Of a stretch of DNA of 64,000 nucleotides, positions 1 through 7,047 are shown one piece after another. Position 1 is the first letter of the stretch. Each line of letters starts with the position of its first letter. The notes below the pieces were generated by a model. That model saw nothing but the letters and a program-made list of their open reading frames with translations, did not search any database and was not told where the DNA came from. This DNA is from Bacteroidota bacterium (GTDB taxonomy: Bacteria; Bacteroidota; Bacteroidia; Bacteroidales; Lentimicrobiaceae). The stretch covers positions 124,001-188,000 of the forward strand of contig JAEYSM010000016.1 of NCBI GenBank assembly GCA_023434665.1, read 5' to 3'. Position numbers and translations under genes: made by a program.

Positions 1-471
1 AATTTGATCAAAAATCAACTTTCAAAAGCCTTTGACTCAGTACCAGGTGTTGCCAGAAGTTACAAAGCAAATGGTCTTGGTTCTATAATTATCGGAGAAG
101 AAAATTATGGTGAAGGATCTTCGAGAGAACACGCAGCTATGGAGCCACGATATCTTGGTGTTAGAGCTGTTCTTGTCAAATCGTTTGCAAGAATTCATGA
201 AACAAATCTTAAAAAGCAAGGAATGCTTGCTTTAACTTTCATTAATAAAGAGGATTATAATAAGATTTTAGAGGGAGATAAAATATCAATTCTTGGTCTG
301 AAAGATTTTAAAGCCGGAAATCCATTGACGATCATTTTATCGCATGAAGATGGTGTTGAAGAACGCTTTAATGTAAATCATTCTTATAATGAATCGCAGA
401 TTGAATGGTTTAAAGCCGGAAGTGCCCTTAATCTGATAAAGAAAATGAATATGGTTAAAGAAACTGTCTGA
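1..471 (+). CDS. acn: Aconitate hydratase, mitochondrial type, C-terminal fragment
   Basis: The reading frame is open from the first base, so the gene begins before the window and only about 156 C-terminal residues are present. They form the aconitase swivel domain (domain 4). The motif GEGSSREHAAMEPR supplies the substrate-binding Ser/Arg loop, and SFARIHETNLKKQG and IEWFKAGSALN follow closely the pattern of mitochondrial ACO2 rather than the AcnB type. Aconitase interconverts citrate and isocitrate in the cytosolic TCA cycle using a 4Fe-4S cluster whose cysteines lie in the missing part. The ATG-like starts inside the fragment are internal. No terminator hairpin with a T-run is obvious in the 100 bases before porQ. 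Confidence 0.95.
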   Translation, partial: NLIKNQLSKAFDSVPGVARSYKANGLGSIIIGEENYGEGSSREHAAMEPRYLGVRAVLVKSFARIHETNLKKQGMLALTFINKEDYNKILEGDKISILGLKDFKAGNPLTIILSHEDGVEERFNVNHSYNESQIEWFKAGSALNLIKKMNMVKETV

Positions 472-503
472 ACTCTCGCTACAATATATCATTATTAATA
501 GCG

Positions 504-542
504 TTTGTTTGAGCGGAGAATAATTGTATATAATTACATTTG
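504..542 (+). promoter_or_regulatory. Bacteroidota-type promoter of porQ
   Basis: TACATTTG at 535-542 matches the -7 consensus TAnnTTTG exactly. TTTG copies at 504-507 and 508-511 are candidates for the -33 element, although the spacing (23 or more) is slightly long. The box ends 28 bases before the GTG start of porQ. Confidence 0.6.
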
Positions 543-570
543 CATCTGCTAATTTCTTAAAACGACTACT

Positions 571-1602
571 GTGAACATCTTTATCAGAAGTTTCTTTATT
601 TCATTCTTTGGGCTCATTGCAACCATATCATTAGCTCAAAAAGGTGGTACTCAAGCATATTCATTCTTAAACTTACCTAATTCCGCCAGAGTTGCAGCAA
701 TGGGTTATAATTTCGTTGCAATAGCAGATGCAGATCTAAGCATCGGACTTAATAATCCTTCATTAATAAGTAATGAAATGCACAATGATATATCATTGAA
801 CTTTGTTGATAATTATTCGGATATCAATTATGGTTTTGCCAGTTACTCAAGAACTTTTGAAAAATTAGGATCTTTTGCTGCTTCCATACAATACATAGAT
901 TATGGTAAATTTAAGAGAACTGATGAAACAGGGCAGGAATTAGGCGAATTCTCGGGAAATGAGTTTGCACCCGTAATCGGATGGGGTCGCAGACTTGACT
1001 CATCGTTCAGTATAGGTGCTAATATTAAGGGAATTTATTCCTCATTTGAAAACTATAATTCATTTGGACTTGCTGTTGATGTTGCAGGATCGTATATAAA
1101 TGAAAATCATGGTTTTGTTCTTTCTCTTGTAGCCAGAAATATTGGAATGCAAATCACACAAATAAACCCTGGTGATAGAGAACCGTTGCCTGCAGAAGTC
1201 CAGCTTGGTTTGTCAAAAAAACTCAGGCACCTACCTTTCAGGTACTCAATTCTAATCACTAACTTACAGAAGTGGGATTTGACATATACCGACCCGGCAG
1301 ATGATAACATTGATCCTTTCACCGGTGAGGTAAAAGAGAAGTCGAAAATTGGTGATATTGCGGATAAAGCTTTACGACATATTGTTATTGGAGGAGAGTT
1401 CCTGCCAACTAAGAATTTTAGTGTTCGGTTTGGTTATAACTATCAACGCCGCCAGGAAATGAAACTTGAGAGCAAACGTTCAACAGTAGGATTATCATGG
1501 GGCTTTGGTTTCAGAGTAAGTAAATTGAATTTTAGCTATGCCCGGTCTGCTTACCATGTTTCAGGATCACCAAATATTTTCAGTTTGGGTATCAATCTCT
1601 GA
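571..1602 (+). CDS. porQ: Type IX secretion system protein PorQ
   Basis: 343 residues with a GTG start and a signal peptide (about 1-22, cleaved after ISLA). The rest is a predicted outer-membrane beta-barrel of the PorV/PorQ (FadL-like) group, rich in alternating aromatic/hydrophobic strands and ending in a short hydrophobic strand FSLGINL. The N-terminal GGTQAYSFLNLPNSARVAAM is typical of PorQ. PorQ works with PorU/PorZ at the cell surface in attachment of T9SS cargo to A-LPS in the Bacteroidota. It has its own promoter (535-542) and is followed after 67 bases by ispH, which also has a -7 box, so the two are probably separate transcripts. No cargo protein with a T9SS C-terminal sorting domain was recognised in this window. 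Confidence 0.88.
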   Translation: MNIFIRSFFISFFGLIATISLAQKGGTQAYSFLNLPNSARVAAMGYNFVAIADADLSIGLNNPSLISNEMHNDISLNFVDNYSDINYGFASYSRTFEKLGSFAASIQYIDYGKFKRTDETGQELGEFSGNEFAPVIGWGRRLDSSFSIGANIKGIYSSFENYNSFGLAVDVAGSYINENHGFVLSLVARNIGMQITQINPGDREPLPAEVQLGLSKKLRHLPFRYSILITNLQKWDLTYTDPADDNIDPFTGEVKEKSKIGDIADKALRHIVIGGEFLPTKNFSVRFGYNYQRRQEMKLESKRSTVGLSWGFGFRVSKLNFSYARSAYHVSGSPNIFSLGINL

Positions 1603-1646
1603 TTTTATTCCACCCATTAAGGCTGAATTTTTACCCTTCTGTTTTG

Positions 1647-1654
1647 TATCTTTG
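1647..1654 (+). promoter_or_regulatory. -7 promoter box of ispH
   Basis: TATCTTTG is an exact TAnnTTTG match ending 15 bases before the ispH ATG. No clear TTTG -33 element is visible. Confidence 0.55.
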
Positions 1655-1669
1655 TAGAAAAGCAACTTT

Positions 1670-2551
1670 ATGGTGACTGTCCACATAGACCCTCATGCAG
1701 GATTCTGCCCCGGAGTTCGTAAAGCTATTACGATAGCAGAAGAATTGCTCGATGCGGAGGGTGAAGTATATTGCCTTGGTGAACTTGTGCACTGCCCTGA
1801 AGAGATGGAGAGACTTGAGTCAAAAGGTTTTAAAATAATATCAAAAGAAGAAATCGATCAAATACAAGATTCAAAGATTGTAATTCGGGCTCATGGAATT
1901 TCGCCAAGCGTTCAACACAGGCTTAACAAGACTGACAATGAAATTATTGATGCTACTTGTAATACTGTTTACAGACTTCAACAGAAAGTAAAAATAAGCA
2001 GTACCCAAATGCAGATGTCAGATGGCCAGGTTGTGATTTTTGGTAAAAAGAACCATCCTGAGGTAGAGGGATTGATAGGGTATTGTCAAAGTAAATACCT
2101 TATAGTCAGTGATCCTGAAAATCTGGAGGGCATTGATTTGAATAAACCTATTAGTATTTTCGCTCAAACAACTTCAAATATAGCAGAGTTTGAAAGTTTT
2201 ATTCAGAACATTTATTCTGCGGTCAGAAATGCCGGCCTGGAAAGCAACCAGATACAAGTTTATAATACAATCTGTACTCCAATGAAAAGCAGGGTACCTC
2301 AGTTAAGGTCTTTTGCCAGTAAATTCGATGTAATCGTTTTTGTTTCAGGTGAACGTAGTGCAAATGGAGCGTATTTATCATCTATCTGTAAAGCTGAAAA
2401 CATAAGAACATTTAGAGTTTCGGCACCGGGTCAACTCAATTTTCAATGGTTTGAAAATGTGGATTCAATAGGAGTCACAGGTGGAAATTCCTCACCATAC
2501 TGGCTTTTAGAGGTAATAGCAGATGAAATTAAAAATAGATTTGGTGCATAA
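1670..2551 (+). CDS. ispH: 4-hydroxy-3-methylbut-2-enyl diphosphate reductase
   Basis: 293 residues. It catalyses the last step of the MEP pathway, reducing HMBPP to IPP and DMAPP with a 4Fe-4S centre. The three cluster cysteines are present: C13 (GFCPGVRKA), C97 (DATCNTV) and C202 (NTICTPMKSR). The active-site residues H75 (RAHGI), H129 and E131 (HPEVEG) and the QTT motif (166-168) are also in place. Length and motif order are normal. It is followed 14 bases later by recF and probably shares a transcript with it. In some Bacteroidales a cytidylate kinase gene sits between porQ and ispH; none is present here. Confidence 0.95.
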   Translation: MVTVHIDPHAGFCPGVRKAITIAEELLDAEGEVYCLGELVHCPEEMERLESKGFKIISKEEIDQIQDSKIVIRAHGISPSVQHRLNKTDNEIIDATCNTVYRLQQKVKISSTQMQMSDGQVVIFGKKNHPEVEGLIGYCQSKYLIVSDPENLEGIDLNKPISIFAQTTSNIAEFESFIQNIYSAVRNAGLESNQIQVYNTICTPMKSRVPQLRSFASKFDVIVFVSGERSANGAYLSSICKAENIRTFRVSAPGQLNFQWFENVDSIGVTGGNSSPYWLLEVIADEIKNRFGA

Positions 2552-2565
2552 AAATTGCTTTACTG

Positions 2566-3672
2566 ATGTTCCTTAAAAACCTGCAACTTTTTAATTTTAA
2601 GAATTACGAGGAAAATTCTTTCACTTTCTCAAGTAACATTAATTGCTTTATAGGTGACAATGGTGAGGGTAAAACAAATGTCCTTGATGCTATATATTAC
2701 TTGTCTTTTACCAAAAGTTATTTCAACTTACTCGATAGTCAGAACATTAAGCATGAGAAAGATTTCTTTGCAATACACGGAAAATTTCAACGGGATAATG
2801 GGCAGATTGAAGATGTGAGTTGCATCCAGAAAAGAAATTCGAAAAAGCAATTCAGGATTAATGGTAAAGATTACGATCGACTTGCAGATCATATTGGAGA
2901 ATTTCCTTTGGTAATGGTGTCTCCATACGATCGCGATCTTATAAACGAAGGAAGCGATATAAGAAGGAAATATATTGATAGTGTCATTTCTCAGTTCGAC
3001 CGATCGTATTTGGATGATTTAATATTCTACAACAAAGCACTCGTGCAGCGAAATGCATTGTTGAAACAAATGAGTGAAAAACATTATTTCGACAATTCAA
3101 CTCTTGATATTTACACAGACCAAATGAGTGAACCTGCCAACAGAATTTTCAGAAAAAGAGTAGAATTTCTTCAAGGGTTTATATCAGTATTCAGGGAATA
3201 TTTTAAGTTTATTAGTAATGGAAAGGAAGAAGTAGATATTTTCTATGATTCTGACCTTCAAAACAAGTCTCTTAAAGAAATATTTTCAGTTAATCTTGAT
3301 AGAGATCTTTTCATGCGATATACAACCGGTGGTGTTCATAAAGATGATATGGATTTGAAGATCAACAATTTGCCTGTCAAGAAGTTTGGCTCGCAAGGTC
3401 AGCAGAAGTCATTCTTAATCGCTTTAAAACTTGCTCAATTCGAATATACCAGAAAAGTAAAAGGATTTAAACCTATACTTTTATTTGATGATATATTCGA
3501 CAAACTCGATTTTAGCAGGGTACAACAAATAATCAATTTAGTAGGAAGTAATAATTTTGGACAAGTGTTTATTACTGACACCCAATCGGAGAGAATAAAT
3601 TTAATTTTCAGAGATAACTCTCAGAACCATTTAATATATAGAGTAGTAAGTGGTTCAGCTTCAATTTTATAA
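2566..3672 (+). CDS. recF: DNA replication/repair protein RecF
   Basis: 368 residues of an SMC-like ABC ATPase that binds gapped DNA and loads RecA with RecO/RecR. Walker A GDNGEGKTN is at 30-38, the ABC signature is near 275-281 (GSQGQQK), and Walker B ILLFDDIFDKLD is near 304-315. The N-terminal pattern LQLFNFKNYEE is characteristic. Length is as expected for the family. A DUF721 gene follows after 4 bases, the usual Bacteroidota order. recR, a functional partner, is also in this window (40225-40839). Confidence 0.95.
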   Translation: MFLKNLQLFNFKNYEENSFTFSSNINCFIGDNGEGKTNVLDAIYYLSFTKSYFNLLDSQNIKHEKDFFAIHGKFQRDNGQIEDVSCIQKRNSKKQFRINGKDYDRLADHIGEFPLVMVSPYDRDLINEGSDIRRKYIDSVISQFDRSYLDDLIFYNKALVQRNALLKQMSEKHYFDNSTLDIYTDQMSEPANRIFRKRVEFLQGFISVFREYFKFISNGKEEVDIFYDSDLQNKSLKEIFSVNLDRDLFMRYTTGGVHKDDMDLKINNLPVKKFGSQGQQKSFLIALKLAQFEYTRKVKGFKPILLFDDIFDKLDFSRVQQIINLVGSNNFGQVFITDTQSERINLIFRDNSQNHLIYRVVSGSASIL

Positions 3673-3676
3673 GATT

Positions 3677-3961
3677 ATGAATAATGAGAAAAAGATAAAT
3701 GAAGCTATAGAGGATTGGATAAACAATCTCAAAAATAAGAGAGGTTTTTATGAAGGTAAAGCAATCTCTTTATGGGGGCAGATTGTTGGAGAGCAAATAA
3801 AAGAAGAAACTGAGACAATATATATTAAAGATCGGATTATGTTTGTTAAACTCAAATCTGATTCTTTGAAGTACGAACTTGAGTTCGCTAAGAAGAAATT
3901 AGTGAAAAACATTAATAATCTGGCTGATTTCAATGTGATTGATGAGATATTCTTCTTATAG
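3677..3961 (+). CDS. DUF721 domain protein (DciA-like)
   Basis: About 94 residues from the ATG at 3677, which lies 4 bases after the recF stop; a GTG at 3650 would add nine residues inside recF and is less likely. The protein shows the DUF721 layout: an N-terminal helix (INEAIEDWI), a Trp-containing middle (SLWGQIVGEQI) and a strand-rich part (MFVKLKSDSLKYELEFAKKKLVKNIN). DUF721 proteins are linked to replication because some members (DciA) load the DnaB helicase, and the recF neighbourhood fits this. The exact role in Bacteroidota is inferred. Confidence 0.8.
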   Translation: MNNEKKINEAIEDWINNLKNKRGFYEGKAISLWGQIVGEQIKEETETIYIKDRIMFVKLKSDSLKYELEFAKKKLVKNINNLADFNVIDEIFFL

Positions 3962-3963
3962 AA

Positions 3964-4575
3964 TCATCTTATGTTACAAAGAAGTAGTTTCCTGTCACCT
4001 ATATATGCTTCCAGTTTATCTCCAATACTTACAGGACCAACACCTGAGGGGGTCCCGGTAAAAATGAAATCACCCATTTTTAATGTTACAAATTTTGATA
4101 CGTAAGAAATAATTGCATCAAAAGTGTGAATCATTTGTGAGGAATTCCCTTCTTGAACTAGTTGATCATTTTTATATAAGCTGAAAGTAATATCTTTTAA
4201 ATCAGCGAATTCACTTATTGGAATAAATTCACTTGTTGGTGCAGATGAGTCGAATGCCTTAGCAATTTCCCACGGTAGTCCTTTACTTTTAACCTCTTGT
4301 TGAAGATCACGTGCAGTGAAATCAATGCCTACTCCAATACCATTATAATAAGTATGTGCATGCCTGAGGTGGATGTTTTTTCCAACTTTATTTATTCGAA
4401 GAACCAATTCAACTTCGTAATGAATATCTTTAGAAAATGATGGGTAGAAGAATGGAAGATTTCCTCTTATTAGTGCTGATTCTGGTTTCATGAAGAATAC
4501 AGGTGATTCGGGGATTGCATTGTTAAGTTCTTTAATATGCTCAGCGTAGTTTCTCCCAATACAAATAATCTTCAT
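3964..4575 (-). CDS. Fumarylacetoacetate hydrolase family protein
   Basis: 203 residues with the compact FAH fold of the FAHD1/YcgM type. Metal ligands are visible as E54 and E56 (HYEVELVLRI) and D85 (GIGVGIDFTARD), and the C-terminal loop FTGTPSGVGPVSIGD is diagnostic. Family members hydrolyse or decarboxylate 2-oxo acids such as acylpyruvates or oxaloacetate; the substrate here cannot be deduced. It lies 12 bases downstream of the exonuclease gene on the same strand and converges on the DUF721 gene with a 2-base gap. Confidence 0.9.
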   Translation of the reverse strand: MKIICIGRNYAEHIKELNNAIPESPVFFMKPESALIRGNLPFFYPSFSKDIHYEVELVLRINKVGKNIHLRHAHTYYNGIGVGIDFTARDLQQEVKSKGLPWEIAKAFDSSAPTSEFIPISEFADLKDITFSLYKNDQLVQEGNSSQMIHTFDAIISYVSKFVTLKMGDFIFTGTPSGVGPVSIGDKLEAYIGDRKLLLCNIR

Positions 4576-4587
4576 GGCTTACATTGG

Positions 4588-5412
4588 TTAGTTGACACTT
4601 ACCGAATTCTTATTGAATCCTCTAAGTTTAATTGAAGTGATGATTTTCTTTGTGTACATGGGAAAATCAGCTTTCATCATCCAATCGTAATAGGAGGGCT
4701 CAATACTAAACACATCCTCAACTGCCTTTCCTTTATACTTACCGAAATTGAAGACCTCATTGTTTTTTGAGTTATAAATAAGATGACCAGCAAGATCGGC
4801 AAATTTTTGTTGAAATGTGAATTCAGATAAAGATTTCATTTCATTCACAATTGGCTTGCTTTTGCTACCGTCGGGGTTTATGTATTCAACATCTTTATAG
4901 CAATCTAATTGAGCTTTAAGTATTTCTAATGTAGCCAGAGCATCGGCTTCGGCTGAATGTGCATTGTCAAGGTTCTTCTGACAATAAAACTTGTAAGCTG
5001 CTTTTAATGTTCTAGGTTCCATTTTATGGAATATGTTCTGAACATCAATTAAGCGGCGACCTTTGATTTCAAATGCAATGTCATTTCTCAAGAACTCCTC
5101 AACCAATAAAGGAATGTCAAATTTGTTGCAATTAAAACCTGCAAGGTCGCAATTACTTAAAAATGCAGCTAGTTTAGGTCCAACTTGTGCAAAAGAGGGC
5201 ATTTCCTTAATATCTTCATCACTGATTCCATGTATGGATGATGATTCAATAGGAATAGGAATACCTGGGTTGATCCGCTGAGTCAGAATTTGCTCCTTAT
5301 TATCAGGGTTTACTTTTATAATACTTATTTCAACGATCCTATCAGTTGCAACATTCGTCCCTGTTGTCTCCAGATCAAATACAGCAAGAGGTTTTATTAA
5401 ATTTAGTTCCAT
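4588..5412 (-). CDS. DnaQ-like 3'-5' exonuclease
   Basis: 274 residues from the ATG at 5412. ExoI is D13/E15 (VFDLETTGT), ExoII is AGFNCNKFD, and ExoIII contains the His and Asp of HSAEADALATLE, so it is a DEDDh exonuclease of the DNA polymerase III epsilon/ExoX group. The C-terminal block FGKYKGKAVEDV...PSYYDWMMKADFP is the small domain found in ExoX-like proteins. A longer reading from 5448 would place the start inside the terminator hairpin at 5417-5454, so 5412 is preferred. Its likely role is proofreading or DNA repair. The start codon lies four bases from the U-tract of that terminator and no TAnnTTTG box is visible upstream, which suggests expression by read-through from the E2 gene. 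Confidence 0.85.
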   Translation of the reverse strand: MELNLIKPLAVFDLETTGTNVATDRIVEISIIKVNPDNKEQILTQRINPGIPIPIESSSIHGISDEDIKEMPSFAQVGPKLAAFLSNCDLAGFNCNKFDIPLLVEEFLRNDIAFEIKGRRLIDVQNIFHKMEPRTLKAAYKFYCQKNLDNAHSAEADALATLEILKAQLDCYKDVEYINPDGSKSKPIVNEMKSLSEFTFQQKFADLAGHLIYNSKNNEVFNFGKYKGKAVEDVFSIEPSYYDWMMKADFPMYTKKIITSIKLRGFNKNSVSVN

Positions 5413-5416
5413 TAAT

Positions 5417-5454
5417 AAAAAAAAAGCATCATGAACTGTATTGCTCATGATGCT
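5417..5454 (-). terminator. Intrinsic terminator after the E2 gene
   Basis: A perfect 10-bp stem (5425-5434 with 5445-5454) and a 10-base loop are followed on the minus strand by a run of nine T (5425-5417). It lies 22 bases after the E2 stop and directly before the exonuclease start codon at 5412, so it may act as an attenuator for the exonuclease/FAH pair. Confidence 0.9.
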
Positions 5455-5476
5455 GTAAAATTATGTATTATTCACT

Positions 5477-6853
5477 TTAGATATTACGATTTAAATCGAA
5501 ACTTTCAAGAATCTGCTGCATTTTCTGAAGGAACATTCCACCAAGTGCTCCATCTACAACTCTGTGATCATAAGCAAGTGAGAGTATTACCATGTGCCTT
5601 ATGGCGATGACATCACCCTGTGGAGTTTCAAGAACAACGGGTTTCTTCTTAATTACACCCAATCCAAGTATTGCAACCTGGGGTTGATTGATGATAGGAG
5701 AACCTGTTATACTTCCAAAAGTGCCTAAATTAGTTATTGTAAAAGTACCCCCCTGAATATCATCAGGAGCCAATTTGTTGTTACGAGCTTTGTCAGCCAA
5801 AGAATTTACATCTTTGGCTAAACCAAGTAAATTCTTTTGGTCAGCATTTTTAATAACCGGAACAATAAGATTACCATTTGGGAGAGCTGCCGCCATCCCA
5901 ATATTGACATTTTTCCTTAGGATGACATTATATCCATCGACAGAGGCATTTACCCCAGGTAACTCTTTCAAAGCCTGAGCCGCTGCTTCAACAAAAATAG
6001 GAGTGAAGGTAAGCTTTTCCTTTTCGCGTGTTAAAAACTCCTCCTTAACCTTTTCACGCCATTGAACCATATTTGTCACATCAACCTCAATAAAGGAAGT
6101 TACATGTGGTGAAACTTGTTTAGACATTACCATATGATCAGCAATCAGCTTTCTCATACGATCCATTTCAATTATTTCATCACCTTGATTAGCTGTGACT
6201 TGAGGTGCGGGCTTTGATCCAGATGAAACCTGTTCTTTTGCTTGAGGTGCAGGATGTTTTTCTTCCTTTGATGTAACTGCAGCTTTAGACTCTGCCTTGT
6301 CGTCACTTTTTGATAATTTGCGTTCTTCAATATAAGCTAAGAGGTCATTTTTAGTTACTCTTCCTTCTTTACCTGATCCCTGAAGATTTTCAAGTTCTGC
6401 CAGTGGAATACCTTCAGTCTTAGCAATATTTTTTACCAGTGGTGAATAAAAGCGATCAGAATCTAAGGTTTCCTGACCCGTAGTTTCAGGTTCTTTCTCA
6501 ATTTTTTCCTTAGTCGAACTTTCGGATTCAGCATACTCTTGTTTGTTTGAGATTGATGCAGTTTCATCCTTCTTTTCTTCTGTGCTTTTTACATTTTCTT
6601 CATCACTTCCCGGTTCAGTTTCAATAATGGCGATTACTTTACCAACTTCAACAACGTCACCCTCCTGAAACTTTACTTCAATGAGCTTTCCTTCAACAGG
6701 GGACGGAATTTCTGAATCTACTTTATCTGTTGCTATCTCAACAATAGGATCATCCTCTTCAATGGTATCACCAGGTTGTTTTATCCACTTAGTAATTGTT
6801 GCTTCAATTATGCTTTCACCCAATTTGGGCATTATAACTTCAAATTTTGCCAT
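5477..6853 (-). CDS. Dihydrolipoamide acyltransferase (E2) of a 2-oxoacid dehydrogenase
   Basis: 458 residues. A lipoyl domain lies at 1-78 with lipoyl-lysine K44 in ATDKVDSE. It is followed by a long charged E/K/S-rich linker, a peripheral subunit-binding domain near 135-175 (FYSPLVKNIAKTEGIPLAEL), a second linker rich in K, A and P, and the acyltransferase domain from about 225 with the catalytic H430 and D434 of DHRVVDG. E2 forms the core of the complex and passes the acyl group from E1 to CoA. The fused E1 gene lies 4.5 kb upstream on the same strand; no E3 (dihydrolipoamide dehydrogenase) is present in the window. Whether the substrate is pyruvate or branched-chain 2-oxoacids cannot be decided from the sequence. 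Confidence 0.92.
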   Translation of the reverse strand: MAKFEVIMPKLGESIIEATITKWIKQPGDTIEEDDPIVEIATDKVDSEIPSPVEGKLIEVKFQEGDVVEVGKVIAIIETEPGSDEENVKSTEEKKDETASISNKQEYAESESSTKEKIEKEPETTGQETLDSDRFYSPLVKNIAKTEGIPLAELENLQGSGKEGRVTKNDLLAYIEERKLSKSDDKAESKAAVTSKEEKHPAPQAKEQVSSGSKPAPQVTANQGDEIIEMDRMRKLIADHMVMSKQVSPHVTSFIEVDVTNMVQWREKVKEEFLTREKEKLTFTPIFVEAAAQALKELPGVNASVDGYNVILRKNVNIGMAAALPNGNLIVPVIKNADQKNLLGLAKDVNSLADKARNNKLAPDDIQGGTFTITNLGTFGSITGSPIINQPQVAILGLGVIKKKPVVLETPQGDVIAIRHMVILSLAYDHRVVDGALGGMFLQKMQQILESFDLNRNI

Positions 6854-6918
6854 AATATCGTTTATTGTTAGGCTAATTTAAGTCTGATTTTACTGCTTTC
6901 AGACATTGCCGTATTTAA

Positions 6919-6926
6919 CAAACTTA
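6919..6926 (-). promoter_or_regulatory. -7 promoter box of the E2 gene
   Basis: Read on the minus strand this is TAAGTTTG, an exact TAnnTTTG match, 65 bases upstream of the E2 ATG. Confidence 0.45.
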
Positions 6927-6944
6927 TATAAAAAAGGTTTAGAA

Positions 6945-7043
6945 ATGGCACGTGAAATACCTGGTTTCAGCCATAAAGTATCGAATGATAAGACCTTTGA
7001 TAATAAAAATCAGTACCTACAACCAGATGCCAAAAGAGAATAA
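6945..7043 (+). CDS. Candidate 32-residue microprotein
   Basis: A short open frame (ATG at 6945, TAA at 7041) fills most of the 194-base gap between the E2 gene and the glycosyltransferase, on the opposite strand to both. It begins MAREIPGFSHKV, is hydrophilic, and ends QPDAKRE. An AAGG sequence lies about 9 bases before the ATG. I do not recognise the family and see no TAnnTTTG box on this strand, so it may be a chance frame. It is reported because it is complete, does not overlap a gene and has a plausible start. Confidence 0.3.
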   Translation: MAREIPGFSHKVSNDKTFDNKNQYLQPDAKRE

Positions 7044-7047
7044 AAAT

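Noticed and set aside
5413..5448. Longer start of the exonuclease gene from an ATG at 5448
   Set aside because: It would begin inside the terminator hairpin; the conserved DnaQ domain starts right after the ATG at 5412.
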